Origin: an uncultured Muribaculaceae bacterium
GTDB taxonomy: Bacteria; Bacteroidota; Bacteroidia; Bacteroidales; Muribaculaceae
Assembly (NCBI GenBank): GCA_910577355.1
Contig: CAJTMY010000001.1
Span: 62,001 to 126,000, forward strand
Length of the DNA stretch: 64,000 bases
Reading direction: 5' to 3'
Shown here: piece by piece, positions 1-7,525 of the stretch
Layout: the number at the start of each line of letters is the position of its first letter
Position numbering within the stretch: position 1 is the first letter of the stretch
The notes under the pieces: model-generated
The model's input: only the letters and a program-made list of their open reading frames with translations
Told to the model about the DNA's origin: nothing
The model's database searches: none
Program-made: the position numbers and the translations under genes

Positions 1-155
1 TAGCAATTAGAGCCGAACATCAGCACCTTCTTGCCGTTTATGATCACCTCGGGCTCCTGCTCGGATGAAATAGCACGGAAATAAGGATATACACCGGCTG
101 CCTTGGCCTCCTGAGGGGCTGTATACTTTGCGAGTTTAGCTTGTAAAGGCTTCAT
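1..155 (-). CDS. spt: serine palmitoyltransferase, 5' end only (partial)
   Basis: Only the first 51 codons are in the window; the gene runs off the left edge. The translation starts MKPLQAKLAKYTAPQEAKAAG and continues VYPYFRAISSEQEPEV, then VLMFGSNCY. This is the N-terminus of the Bacteroidetes alpha-oxoamine synthases annotated as serine palmitoyltransferase (PLP-dependent, class I/II fold). The family condenses L-serine with palmitoyl-CoA to 3-ketosphinganine, the first step of sphingolipid synthesis. The start is ATG at 153-155, about 60 bp downstream of a TAAATTTG box. The catalytic lysine lies outside the window, so the closely related 2-amino-3-ketobutyrate CoA ligase or BioF cannot be fully excluded; the VYPYFR and MFGSN motifs favour Spt. 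Confidence 0.75.
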   Translation of the reverse strand, partial: MKPLQAKLAKYTAPQEAKAAGVYPYFRAISSEQEPEVIINGKKVLMFGSNC

Positions 156-216
156 AGAATTTGCGTTGCGGCCTGCCTGCGTTGTCGGCTCGGCCTGAAT
201 ATGATTAAACAGGCTG

Positions 217-224
217 CAAATTTA
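217..224 (-). promoter_or_regulatory. -7 box of the spt promoter
   Basis: Reads TAAATTTG on the minus strand, matching the Bacteroidetes sigma-ABfr -7 consensus TAnnTTTG. It would give a leader of about 55 nt before the spt ATG. No convincing TTTG element lies 19-21 bp upstream. Confidence 0.45.
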
Positions 225-376
225 CGAAAAAAACGGCAAATTACTCCATTTTTTATTAAAATATTGATAATCGTAAAAATGAAATCGATATGAGCCGGTT
301 CAACCGGGAAGTGCAAAATCAGTAATAAATTTTGTATTCGCGACGTCTGCCACCATGAAAAGCATAAAAACTTTTA

Positions 377-384
377 TAACTTTG
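377..384 (+). promoter_or_regulatory. -7 box of the araC-family gene promoter
   Basis: TAACTTTG, a perfect TAnnTTTG match, 34 bp before the ATG at 419. No clear -33 TTTG. Confidence 0.5.
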
Positions 385-418
385 CAATTAAATCTGCGTC
401 AGTTTTTTGCAAATAAAA

Positions 419-1441
419 ATGGAATATCTCGGTTTAAGCTACATATTCGGACTCTCAACCATGTTTTTCGGTATGATGGCATGGTTCTTCTGGCGGCGTG
501 ACGAATTGCTCTACCGCCTGGTGGCATTGCTTACCGGAACTATCGCTGTGGAGTGTATAAAAGATTTCATTGTGGTGAACATGGGGCTTTATTCCGACCC
601 TCAGGCGTGGGATGTCATGACAGCAATCGATATGGTGGCTGTTCCTATGTATGCTTTTGTACTTACAGAACTGGTGCGCCCCGGCCATATAAACCGGCGC
701 AGTATTCTTATTCAGGAATTGCCGTTCATAGTTTTGCCGGCACTCTATATCGCTCTGGGAAATCGATGGTTTTTCTATATTGAAGTGGGTTGGGCTGCGA
801 TATATGGATCTTCCATTATGATTTGGACATCGGTGAATATCCCTCGTTACAACCGCCATCTCAAGGAACTATATTCCTATACCGAGAATATCAACCTCAA
901 CTGGCTGAAGGTGATTCTCTATACCTTTTATGTCATTCTTGGATTATGGATATTCGATTGTCTGGTGATTCATCTGGACATGGAGTGTGTCTATATGGTT
1001 TGCAATCTTGTTCTATGGATGATAATCTCATATTTCCTCTATCGCCATCAGTCGGTGATGGGCGAATTGGCTGATTGGAAACCGGAGCTGAGTACAGAGG
1101 CCGACGACGAGAATATTCTGGCCGCTAAAATTGAGAAACTTTTTTCTTCGGGACAAATCTATCTCAATCCGAATCTGAAGTTGTCGGACATAGCGGCGGC
1201 TGTGGGCTCCAACCGCACCTATGTGAGTAAATTTTTCAATCGCGACTCATCCACCAACTTTTATGAATATGTAAACGGCATGCGCATCGAGCATGCATGT
1301 CGGTTATTGTCTGAAACAGCTTTGCCAATTCAGGACGTTGCTCAAAAATCCGGATTCAGTAGTCCGTCAGTATTCTCGCGAGTATTTTTAAAGCATAAAA
1401 ATTGCTCGCCAAGCGCCTTTCGGATGGCCATTCATAAATAA
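419..1441 (+). CDS. membrane-tethered AraC-family transcriptional regulator
   Basis: A 340-residue protein. Roughly residues 1-210 form six or seven hydrophobic segments (for example GLSYIFGLSTMFFGMMAWFF, LPFIVLPALYIAL and VILYTFYVILGLWIF). The C-terminal 100 residues are an AraC/XylS double helix-turn-helix: LKLSDIAAAVGSNRTYVSKFF for the first HTH, and IQDVAQKSGFSSPSVFSRVF followed by the usual SPSAFR end for the second. An upstream in-frame TTG at 407 also exists; ATG 419 fits better with the promoter and the hydrophobic start. The architecture suggests a regulator that senses a membrane or external signal and binds DNA from the membrane. It stands 150 bp upstream of a co-oriented four-gene block and is its most likely controller by position; the signal is unknown. 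Confidence 0.85.
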   Translation: MEYLGLSYIFGLSTMFFGMMAWFFWRRDELLYRLVALLTGTIAVECIKDFIVVNMGLYSDPQAWDVMTAIDMVAVPMYAFVLTELVRPGHINRRSILIQELPFIVLPALYIALGNRWFFYIEVGWAAIYGSSIMIWTSVNIPRYNRHLKELYSYTENINLNWLKVILYTFYVILGLWIFDCLVIHLDMECVYMVCNLVLWMIISYFLYRHQSVMGELADWKPELSTEADDENILAAKIEKLFSSGQIYLNPNLKLSDIAAAVGSNRTYVSKFFNRDSSTNFYEYVNGMRIEHACRLLSETALPIQDVAQKSGFSSPSVFSRVFLKHKNCSPSAFRMAIHK

Positions 1442-1466
1442 CTACAAAGTGTTTATATTCAATATC

Positions 1467-1525
1467 TTTACGAAAGGTAAACATAGATTTTACTAAAAGT
1501 AAAGCGTAAAACTTCGAGTTTTTAC
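1467..1525. promoter_or_regulatory. cluster of six TTTAC/GTAAA pentamers, possible regulator-binding region
   Basis: Between the AraC-type gene and the next gene, TTTAC occurs at 1467, 1489 and 1521, and GTAAA at 1477, 1499 and 1506. TTTACT and AGTAAA form a 15-bp palindrome at 1489-1503. The cluster lies 30-90 bp upstream of the next gene's -7 box, where an activator would bind. AT-richness could produce some of this by chance. Confidence 0.3.
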
Positions 1526-1556
1526 CCACTGTCAAGAGGATATGCTATATTTTTTC

Positions 1557-1564
1557 TAATTTTG
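1557..1564 (+). promoter_or_regulatory. -7 box of the four-gene block promoter
   Basis: TAATTTTG matches TAnnTTTG and lies 27 bp before ATG 1592. It overlaps a possible TTG start at 1562, which argues that translation begins at the downstream ATG. Confidence 0.45.
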
Positions 1565-1591
1565 AAGCCTGATCAATCATCTTCACAAACA

Positions 1592-3175
1592 ATGGGAATT
1601 AAAAGTCTACTTCTTGAAACTGAAAATGCTCCTCGTCGATGCCTTATTAGTCTGATTCTGATTGCCTGCTGTATCGCGGTTGCAGTCTGGGACGGAGGCG
1701 GGAGCAACCTTAAAACTGAAGGCCCTGTAATATGTTTGTCCGGCAAAGCGACCTTGCGCCAGCGATTCGACCAGGACACTATCTGTACTACCTTGGCTGC
1801 GGGAGACAGTCTGCGTGTGCTTGGCATTGACCGCTCCTCGTTTGGCCAAAACTGGCTCGTTGAGACTCGGAAAGGTGATATCGGTTGGATAGATGCCTCG
1901 GATCTGCCGGGCATCAGCCAGATTGTCACCGATGGCGTTGACAAGGGCGACACCGTCAGTGTCAAGGCCAAATGGCTTGGTTCGTTTATCCATAAGTATG
2001 CCTACACCAACAGCAAGGGAGAGGAGAAGGAGCGTACTACAAAAGACTTCATGCCTGTGCTCGACGGGTGGAGCGACCTTGAATATAATCGCGATGGTCG
2101 CGCCGGCGTGTGTTCCAATCACAAATTTGAAGCAAAAACATTGGGCAAAACACTTGATGAAGTGAACCGCTCGTTTGGAACTCCTGTACTGTTTAGGATT
2201 ACGCCTCAGGGCATGGAGGCACAATATTCCTGGAAGATATTCGAACCTTCCACTGGAAAGATGCTTCGACCGAATGTGACATTCTCGGCAGATTCCATTG
2301 CCACCTCTGTCAGCTTCGGCGACCCCACGGGCCGTGCCGCTTCATGGCTTAAGAGAATGCCCTTCGCCTCGTCGATAATCGACTGGCCTGTCACCTCGCT
2401 GATGGTAAGAGGTTCGCGTTACAATGTCGTGGCCGACGCAATGCCGGGGACAGGGATGAAGATACTGTTGATAAGCGCAGCTGCTCTGGTGCTGATATGC
2501 TACTTCTTCTGGATGTTCTTCACTGCGACGCTGCCGGTGCTGCTGATGGGTTGGCTTGTGAAGTTTCCTACGGTTTTCTATGTTTTATCCGACCAATGGC
2601 TACGTGGACTGATGCTCGCTGTAACCATGGTCTCAGTCTATATCTGGAGTGTGATGATGATGGCATGGGGGATGTTTCCGGCTTGGAGCCTGCTGATACT
2701 GATCTTCGGATGGTATTCTTTCACTCTTGCCGCAAGTCCTCTCTGTCAGTATCCGCATATCCGCTGTCCGAAATGCCGTCACCTCTACAATATCAAGTTT
2801 GACCATGAAGACTTTGAGTATTCTGAAATCAAGAAGGGCGAAGATATAAGGCAGGGCAAGCTTCTTGGCAAACGCACAGCCACCTGGCCTGCATGGACTC
2901 AAGTGACAACAACAAGAACATATGGCGATGGGCGCTGCGAGACTTCTACTCACCGCGAGGATGTCCACACCCGGGCGCAGGACTATCGCACATATGAATA
3001 CATCCATTATGATGTCACCTATCGCCTCGACCACTACCGACGCTACTACAAGTGCGACAACTGCGGACTCGTCGAGGAGACCACCTATATCGAAACTACT
3101 GAAATTGACCGTGAGGAAATCGGTCGCTCAGCCCACGAAGTCGCCCACGGCGACAGCTACCGCAAAGGATGGTGA
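1592..3175 (+). CDS. uncharacterised membrane protein with SH3-like domain and split zinc ribbon
   Basis: No family recognised. 527 residues from ATG 1592; a TTG 10 codons earlier overlaps the predicted promoter. Visible parts: one N-terminal membrane segment (CLISLILIACCIAVAVW), an SH3b-like stretch at about residues 45-110 (ATLRQRF, then VLGIDR, then GDIGWIDASDLPG), a central soluble region, three or four hydrophobic segments at about 295-395 and a cytosolic-looking C-terminus. There CPKC and CDNC pairs are separated by roughly 95 residues rich in Tyr, Arg, Asp and Thr, resembling a zinc ribbon split by an insertion. First gene of a four-gene block downstream of the AraC regulator. A signal-transducing or stress-related role is possible but not shown. 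Confidence 0.7.
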   Translation: MGIKSLLLETENAPRRCLISLILIACCIAVAVWDGGGSNLKTEGPVICLSGKATLRQRFDQDTICTTLAAGDSLRVLGIDRSSFGQNWLVETRKGDIGWIDASDLPGISQIVTDGVDKGDTVSVKAKWLGSFIHKYAYTNSKGEEKERTTKDFMPVLDGWSDLEYNRDGRAGVCSNHKFEAKTLGKTLDEVNRSFGTPVLFRITPQGMEAQYSWKIFEPSTGKMLRPNVTFSADSIATSVSFGDPTGRAASWLKRMPFASSIIDWPVTSLMVRGSRYNVVADAMPGTGMKILLISAAALVLICYFFWMFFTATLPVLLMGWLVKFPTVFYVLSDQWLRGLMLAVTMVSVYIWSVMMMAWGMFPAWSLLILIFGWYSFTLAASPLCQYPHIRCPKCRHLYNIKFDHEDFEYSEIKKGEDIRQGKLLGKRTATWPAWTQVTTTRTYGDGRCETSTHREDVHTRAQDYRTYEYIHYDVTYRLDHYRRYYKCDNCGLVEETTYIETTEIDREEIGRSAHEVAHGDSYRKGW

Positions 3176-3201
3176 TGTAATCAATCAGTAATTCATGATT
3201 A

Positions 3202-3768
3202 ATGATGGATAAGATTATAAAGTATTTGGGCAGCTCATTCAACCTGATGGTTAAAAACGCCGATGCCGGTGAGTATTGGCGCAATATCGGCCTTGGGCAC
3301 ATCGCCTTTGATATGATGGGTAAACTCCCGGACACTGTGCCGGGAGAGTTTGAAACGCCCTCCGAAAAAGCCGGAATACTCTCTATGATGCTCGATCAGA
3401 TGGACGAGCTGCTTTCGCCGAGACTCTGCATCGCGATCCGCCAAGAGATTGAGCGTCTCAATCCCGGCGATGGCGACAATGGTCGAGAACTGGCACTGCT
3501 TCGTGATTTCATCGACGAGTCGTTGCCTATGGAAGATTTCTGCAAAAAATACAACAGGCGTCTGCTATTCGACCCTGTGGAGCGCACGCAGGAGTATGAG
3601 GAGGCGATCCTGGAAGTTGAAGCCGAGTGTAATGCTGCATTGGAAGATACTCCGCGCGGTATGGGTTTCTGCTTCGCTTACTGGAGCGAAAAACGACGGA
3701 TTCTTGCCGAACACGGCATCCAATGGCGTTCGCCCGCAATTATGAATCCCCATGTATTATTTGACTGA
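3202..3768 (+). CDS. uncharacterised soluble protein
   Basis: 188 residues, starting at either of two adjacent ATGs (3202 or 3205). No signal peptide or membrane segment. Acidic and probably all-helical (AGILSMMLDQMDELL, EEAILEVEAECNAALE). No recognised domain. It follows the preceding gene by 26 bp, and its stop codon is one base before the next ATG, so it is probably cotranslated with it. Adjacent to a YwqG-family gene, so a partner or immunity-like role is conceivable, but nothing in the sequence proves it. Confidence 0.65.
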   Translation: MMDKIIKYLGSSFNLMVKNADAGEYWRNIGLGHIAFDMMGKLPDTVPGEFETPSEKAGILSMMLDQMDELLSPRLCIAIRQEIERLNPGDGDNGRELALLRDFIDESLPMEDFCKKYNRRLLFDPVERTQEYEEAILEVEAECNAALEDTPRGMGFCFAYWSEKRRILAEHGIQWRSPAIMNPHVLFD

Positions 3769-3769
3769 T

Positions 3770-4534
3770 ATGGAAAAATCCGCGAATCCACAACTGCCCG
3801 TAGTTCTTGATATTGAGATCTGCCACACCTCCGACCGGGAGCGCAAGGACAAATACCGTCACGAAGCGCGTGAGTTGAAACGAGGCTGGTTTGTGGACAT
3901 ATCACCGTTCACCGGCGGCAAAATAATGGTTGAATCTTTGTCAGACGACATGGTGACAATCGAATTTAACAACGAAAAGCGTACTCTCCGGCTTGGTGAT
4001 GTATGGACCGATGGGCCTTTCAGGATATACAATCCCATCGACAGCAGTGACAATGGTTATGTAACTGTAAGCTATCATCGGCTTACCTTTTGGGAGTATA
4101 TGATTTGGCTTATGGATAGGATTCTGAATGTACACGAGAAGTCCCTTCATCCTATAATCCTCTCAACCGTGGATGATGAGGAAAAAGTGCTTGGACTCCT
4201 GAATTTTGAGATTGAGACTGGAAATGTCGGATTATATCCCCTGAAAGCATTTCTCTCGGCTTGCAATAACTGGCACACCGGCAAGATCCTGCGCAAAGGC
4301 CAGTTTGAGTCAATTCTTCTTGAAGGAATCGAGAAAGGCGCACTCGCGCCCGACGATGTCGAAGGGTGGGACTGGCTGAAAATCGCTTCCGATACCAATG
4401 ATCCATCGGAGTTTATGAGCGATATGGAACGATATTACGACCTTCTTGCCTCGGCTGCCGAAGCCGGAAACACCGATGCTCTCGATATCATGAATGAGAT
4501 ATGGCCTCCGGAACAAATTATTGAAGAAGATTAA
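3770..4534 (+). CDS. uncharacterised soluble protein
   Basis: 254 residues from ATG 3770, one base after the previous stop; an in-frame ATG at 3752 would overlap the upstream gene by 17 bp. The N-terminal half looks like a small beta domain (GWFVDISPF, GKIMVESLSDDMVTIEFNN, LRLGDVWTDGPFRI). The C-terminal half is helical, with a tail (AAEAGNTDALDIMNEIWP) reminiscent of a Sel1/ankyrin-like helix pair. No family recognised with confidence. Two bases separate it from the following YwqG-like gene, so the three genes almost certainly share one transcript. Confidence 0.65.
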   Translation: MEKSANPQLPVVLDIEICHTSDRERKDKYRHEARELKRGWFVDISPFTGGKIMVESLSDDMVTIEFNNEKRTLRLGDVWTDGPFRIYNPIDSSDNGYVTVSYHRLTFWEYMIWLMDRILNVHEKSLHPIILSTVDDEEKVLGLLNFEIETGNVGLYPLKAFLSACNNWHTGKILRKGQFESILLEGIEKGALAPDDVEGWDWLKIASDTNDPSEFMSDMERYYDLLASAAEAGNTDALDIMNEIWPPEQIIEED

Positions 4535-4536
4535 AT

Positions 4537-5181
4537 ATGAAGCCGATACACATTATACCACATACACCATTTGAAAAACTGCCCTCGGGAGTCTCGCGTT
4601 TCTGGGGCAATCCCGATTTACCAGAAGGAGTGGACTACCCCATGTATATAGACGATGAAGGCGAGCAATATCCTTATATTTTTGTCTGTCAGATAAATCT
4701 TGATGAGCTTCATCGCTTTGCTCCGGACAACCCTTTGCCCTCCGGGGGATTGTTGTCATTCTTTGCCAAGATTGACCATTACCTCGGTTATATGGGCGAT
4801 TCTGAATTAGGCGGTTTCATAAGCGATCCGTCGGAGGTGAAAGTGCTCTTCTTCCCCGATACTGACAACATGCGCGAGGTGGTGCTTGTCGACGATGATG
4901 ATATGCAGACGGCGCCCGAGGAAATGGAACTCCGGTTTGCCCGTCGTGCGGAGCCTCTCAGTGAAGAGCACGAACTCTTTGCCAACCCGGATCATCGTCC
5001 ATGGGCGACGTGGGATCATCCTTTTGAGGATTGGATAATTCTTCTTCAGATAGATTCATTTGAAGGTAAAGATTTCATACTTAACTTCATGGACTTCGGA
5101 GTGCTCGATTTCCTCATTTCTCCGCAGGCGCTCGCAGCAGCCGATTTCTCGGATGTAAGGGGGATAGTATTGTCAACTTAA
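4537..5181 (+). CDS. YwqG-like DUF1963 family protein
   Basis: 214 residues. The sequence follows the YwqG/DUF1963 pattern: SRFWGNPDLPEGVDYP near the N-terminus (the family's GG-x-P-x-LP start), FVCQINLDEL, PSGGLLSFFAKID, VKVLFFPD, and a C-terminal WIILLQIDSFEGKDFILNFMDFGVLDFLIS. The molecular function of DUF1963 proteins is unknown; members often sit in toxin-immunity and stress loci. No signal peptide. Last gene of the four-gene block, followed directly by a strong hairpin terminator. Confidence 0.75.
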   Translation: MKPIHIIPHTPFEKLPSGVSRFWGNPDLPEGVDYPMYIDDEGEQYPYIFVCQINLDELHRFAPDNPLPSGGLLSFFAKIDHYLGYMGDSELGGFISDPSEVKVLFFPDTDNMREVVLVDDDDMQTAPEEMELRFARRAEPLSEEHELFANPDHRPWATWDHPFEDWIILLQIDSFEGKDFILNFMDFGVLDFLISPQALAAADFSDVRGIVLST

Positions 5182-5189
5182 ACTGTGCA

Positions 5190-5233
5190 AAAGATGCAGC
5201 CCCCGGCGCCGTTGCGTCGGGGGCTGCATCTTT
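5190..5233. terminator. bidirectional terminator between the DUF1963 gene and HU
   Basis: A perfect 16-bp inverted repeat (AAAGATGCAGCCCCCG and its complement) around a 12-nt loop, between two convergent genes. A and T runs at the arm ends suit termination in both directions. Confidence 0.85.
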
Positions 5234-5253
5234 GATAATGTGTGGCGACAGTA

Positions 5254-5526
5254 TTATTTCACCTTGGCGGTGAGCTCGGCGCCGGCTTTGAATTTGATGG
5301 TCTTGCGGGCAGCGATTGTGATCTGTTCCTTGGTGCGGGGATTGATGCCTGTGCGTTCGCCTTTTTCAGCTACTGCGAAGGTTCCGAATCCGAGGAGAGC
5401 TACTTTGTCATTGTCGGCGAGGGCTGCGGCTATTGCGTCGAGGGCTGCGTCGACAGCTTCCTTGGCCTGTGCCTTGGTGAGTGATGCCTTTGCGGCAACT
5501 GCATTTACGAGTTCTGTCTTGTTCAT
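5254..5526 (-). CDS. hup: HU-family DNA-binding protein
   Basis: 90 residues, the usual HU length. Starts MNKTELVNAVAAKASLTKAQA, followed by VALLGFGTFAVAEKGERTG and the arm-like INPRTKEQITIAARKTIKFKAG, the bacterial HU signature (PS00045 region). It is a nucleoid-associated protein that bends and compacts DNA as a dimer. Preceded by a TATATTTG promoter box. Confidence 0.96.
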   Translation of the reverse strand: MNKTELVNAVAAKASLTKAQAKEAVDAALDAIAAALADNDKVALLGFGTFAVAEKGERTGINPRTKEQITIAARKTIKFKAGAELTAKVK

Positions 5527-5560
5527 AATAGCAATTCTGTTATTAAATAGATATTTTCGG

Positions 5561-5568
5561 CAAATATA
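5561..5568 (-). promoter_or_regulatory. -7 box of the HU promoter
   Basis: TATATTTG on the minus strand, a perfect TAnnTTTG match, about 35 bp before the HU start codon. Confidence 0.5.
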
Positions 5569-5645
5569 ATCTATTAAAACGAGAAATGCTAAGAAAAAAC
5601 GGAAAAAATCTTATTTTTGGTCAAAAAAAGTCAAAATAGGGCTGT

Positions 5646-6725
5646 TTAGTCATTTTTACAGCAGATTTCAACCTGTCGGCGCACCGATTCCTCATGAATC
5701 GCGCTTAGCATAACTCTCAGAAAATCGGGATTCAGGCCGAGGCGCGAGCCATAATCCGTGCGGGTTTCTATCATCGCTTTGTATCGCATGGGCTGTACAG
5801 CCGGTAGGGAGCGCTGCTGTTTGTAGCGGCCTATGGTGTCGGTGAGCTGCATGCGGGCGGCGAGGGTCTCAAGGAGTGATTCGTCTATGCGGTCGATCTG
5901 TTCGCGCAGCGATTCGAGTTCGGTGTCGGCTATGGCAGTGCCTCCGGCAGGCAGCGATTTTACCAATTCGGCAAGCTGTGCCGGTGTGAGTTGCTGGGCG
6001 GCATCGCTCAGCGCCTCGTCGGGCTGGCAGTGGCATTCGATTATAAGGCCGTCGAAGTGCATGGCCATGGCTTTGCGGGCCACCTGTTCCACCAGTCCGC
6101 GTCGTCCTGCTATGTGGCTTGGATCGCACAGCAGTGTGAGATTAGGTATGCGTCGGCGTAATTCAAACGGTATGGCCCAATGGGGTGTGTTGCGGTAAAG
6201 ATTCTCGCCGTATGTGGTAAAACCGCGGTGGGCGGCACCGAGGCGTGTGATGCCTGCATCGTGGATACGTTGCAGGGCACCGATCCAGAGATTCAGATCG
6301 GGGCTTATGGGATTCTTGACTATTACAGCCGGTGGCTCGTGTAGGCCGGCGAGTGCGTCGGCGATCTCCTGCACGGCAAATGGATTGGAAGATGTTCGGG
6401 CTCCGATCCACAGTATGTCGACTCCCGAGCCGGCGGCAGCATTTACGTGGGTGGCGGTCGCTACTTCGGTGGCTGTCGCCATACCTGTCACTGCCTTTAC
6501 TTCGGCCAGCCAGTCGAGTGCGGGGAGACCTACGCCTTCGAATCCGCCCGGCATGGTGCGGGGCTTCCATATGCCTGCCCGGAATATTCTGATTCCGCTC
6601 TCAGCGAGGGGGCGGGCTGTGTCGAGCATCTGGCGGCGTGACTCTGCGCTGCAAGGGCCGGCAAGTATGGCGGGAATACCGCATGTGGCGGGCAACGGGC
6701 TCTTTATGTCATCCATCTGATCCAT
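5646..6725 (-). CDS. bifunctional 3-deoxy-7-phosphoheptulonate synthase / chorismate mutase
   Basis: 359 residues. Residues about 15-255 are a type Ibeta (KDOPS-like) DAHP synthase: ILAGPCSAES, IFRAGIWKPRT, TEVATATHV, VDILWIGART, VIVKNPISPDLNLWIGAL, RNTPHWAIP, LLCDPSHIAG and LIIECHCQPDEALSDAAQQL. Residues about 265-355 are an AroQ-type chorismate mutase (LESLREQIDRIDESLLETLAAR, then MQLTDTIGRYKQQ). The enzyme joins PEP and erythrose-4-phosphate and also converts chorismate to prephenate, feeding phenylalanine and tyrosine synthesis; in such fusions the mutase domain often serves in feedback inhibition. The -7 box ends only 8 bp before the first ATG, so the message is nearly leaderless, or the start is the ATG at 6716. 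No other aromatic-pathway gene is adjacent. Confidence 0.93.
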   Translation of the reverse strand: MDQMDDIKSPLPATCGIPAILAGPCSAESRRQMLDTARPLAESGIRIFRAGIWKPRTMPGGFEGVGLPALDWLAEVKAVTGMATATEVATATHVNAAAGSGVDILWIGARTSSNPFAVQEIADALAGLHEPPAVIVKNPISPDLNLWIGALQRIHDAGITRLGAAHRGFTTYGENLYRNTPHWAIPFELRRRIPNLTLLCDPSHIAGRRGLVEQVARKAMAMHFDGLIIECHCQPDEALSDAAQQLTPAQLAELVKSLPAGGTAIADTELESLREQIDRIDESLLETLAARMQLTDTIGRYKQQRSLPAVQPMRYKAMIETRTDYGSRLGLNPDFLRVMLSAIHEESVRRQVEICCKND

Positions 6726-6732
6726 CGGGCTG

Positions 6733-6740
6733 CAAAGTTA
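6733..6740 (-). promoter_or_regulatory. -7 box of the DAHP synthase/chorismate mutase promoter
   Basis: TAACTTTG on the minus strand. Its position puts the transcription start within a few bases of the annotated ATG. Confidence 0.5.
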
Positions 6741-6757
6741 AGCAAAATATATTGTGC

Positions 6758-7525
6758 TTACAAGGCTTTCTCGGCCGTGATGCCTATGCCGAAAAGGGCG
6801 AAGTCGAATATCGCCGGGTCGTCGGGGCACAGAGGCCGCAGGGTGTCGGTCAGCTCTATGACGGCGCGGCGGTCGTTGGATCTGCGCCCGAGGATTCCGA
6901 GCGCGCGCGATGTGTTGCCGACGTGTACATCAAGTGGAATGTAAAGCTGCGACGGTTTTATGGCTGTCCATATGCCCATATCGACTATGCCGTCGTCGCG
7001 CACCAGCCATCGCAGAGCCATGTTGAATCGTTTGAGGGCCGACTTGTTGAGGTCGAGCGGGAGACAGCGGCAGTCGGCTGTTCCGTTGTTGGCCGCGCAC
7101 AGGGCTTCGTTGATAAGCCTGGCGAGTTCCCATGCCGGAGTGGCACTGTCGGCCACATGATGCTTTCCGGCAAAGTCTTCGAGCGAGCCGTATTTGTCAT
7201 ATATATAATGTAGGCCACGTAGATAATGGCGCAGGTTGCGGCAGAAGAACGTGCGGTGAATGTTTCCGTCGGGTAGCTCTTCGTAGCCGCGATCCATGAT
7301 GTAGTTGTATGGTTGCCATTCCATCATGCCGAACATTTTGTTGGCGCTGCGGCATATCATGGTGCGGTTGCCCCATGCTATTGTGGATGCGAGCAGGGCG
7401 GCTATCTCGATATCTTGTTTCTGTGAAAACATGCGCGGAAACTGTACGGGATCGTGTGCTATGAAATCGGGATGGTTGAAGTGCCGGGCTTCAGTGATTA
7501 ACAGTTGGGCTGTGTCGTTGGTCAT
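6758..7525 (-). CDS. TIGR02757 family protein
   Basis: 255 residues from ATG 7525, whose ATGA overlaps the stop of the upstream methyltransferase gene; the frame extends further upstream but only within that gene. Recognised as TIGR02757 by FIAHDPVQFPRMFSQKQDIEIAALLASTIAWGNR split across two stretches (DPVQFPRMFSQKQD and LLASTIAWGNR), CLPLDLNKSALKRFNMALRW-like helices, the MGIWTAIKPSQLYIPLDVHV segment and a FDFALFGIGI end. Function is unknown; the helical layout and the PLDVHVGNTSRALG motif recall HhH-GPD-type DNA glycosylases, which is an inference. Translationally coupled to the methyltransferase. Confidence 0.85.
   Translation of the reverse strand: MTNDTAQLLITEARHFNHPDFIAHDPVQFPRMFSQKQDIEIAALLASTIAWGNRTMICRSANKMFGMMEWQPYNYIMDRGYEELPDGNIHRTFFCRNLRHYLRGLHYIYDKYGSLEDFAGKHHVADSATPAWELARLINEALCAANNGTADCRCLPLDLNKSALKRFNMALRWLVRDDGIVDMGIWTAIKPSQLYIPLDVHVGNTSRALGILGRRSNDRRAVIELTDTLRPLCPDDPAIFDFALFGIGITAEKAL

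Noticed and set aside
1562..1591. TTG start for the SH3/zinc-ribbon protein
   Set aside because: It overlaps the predicted -7 box; ATG 1592 in the same frame fits better.
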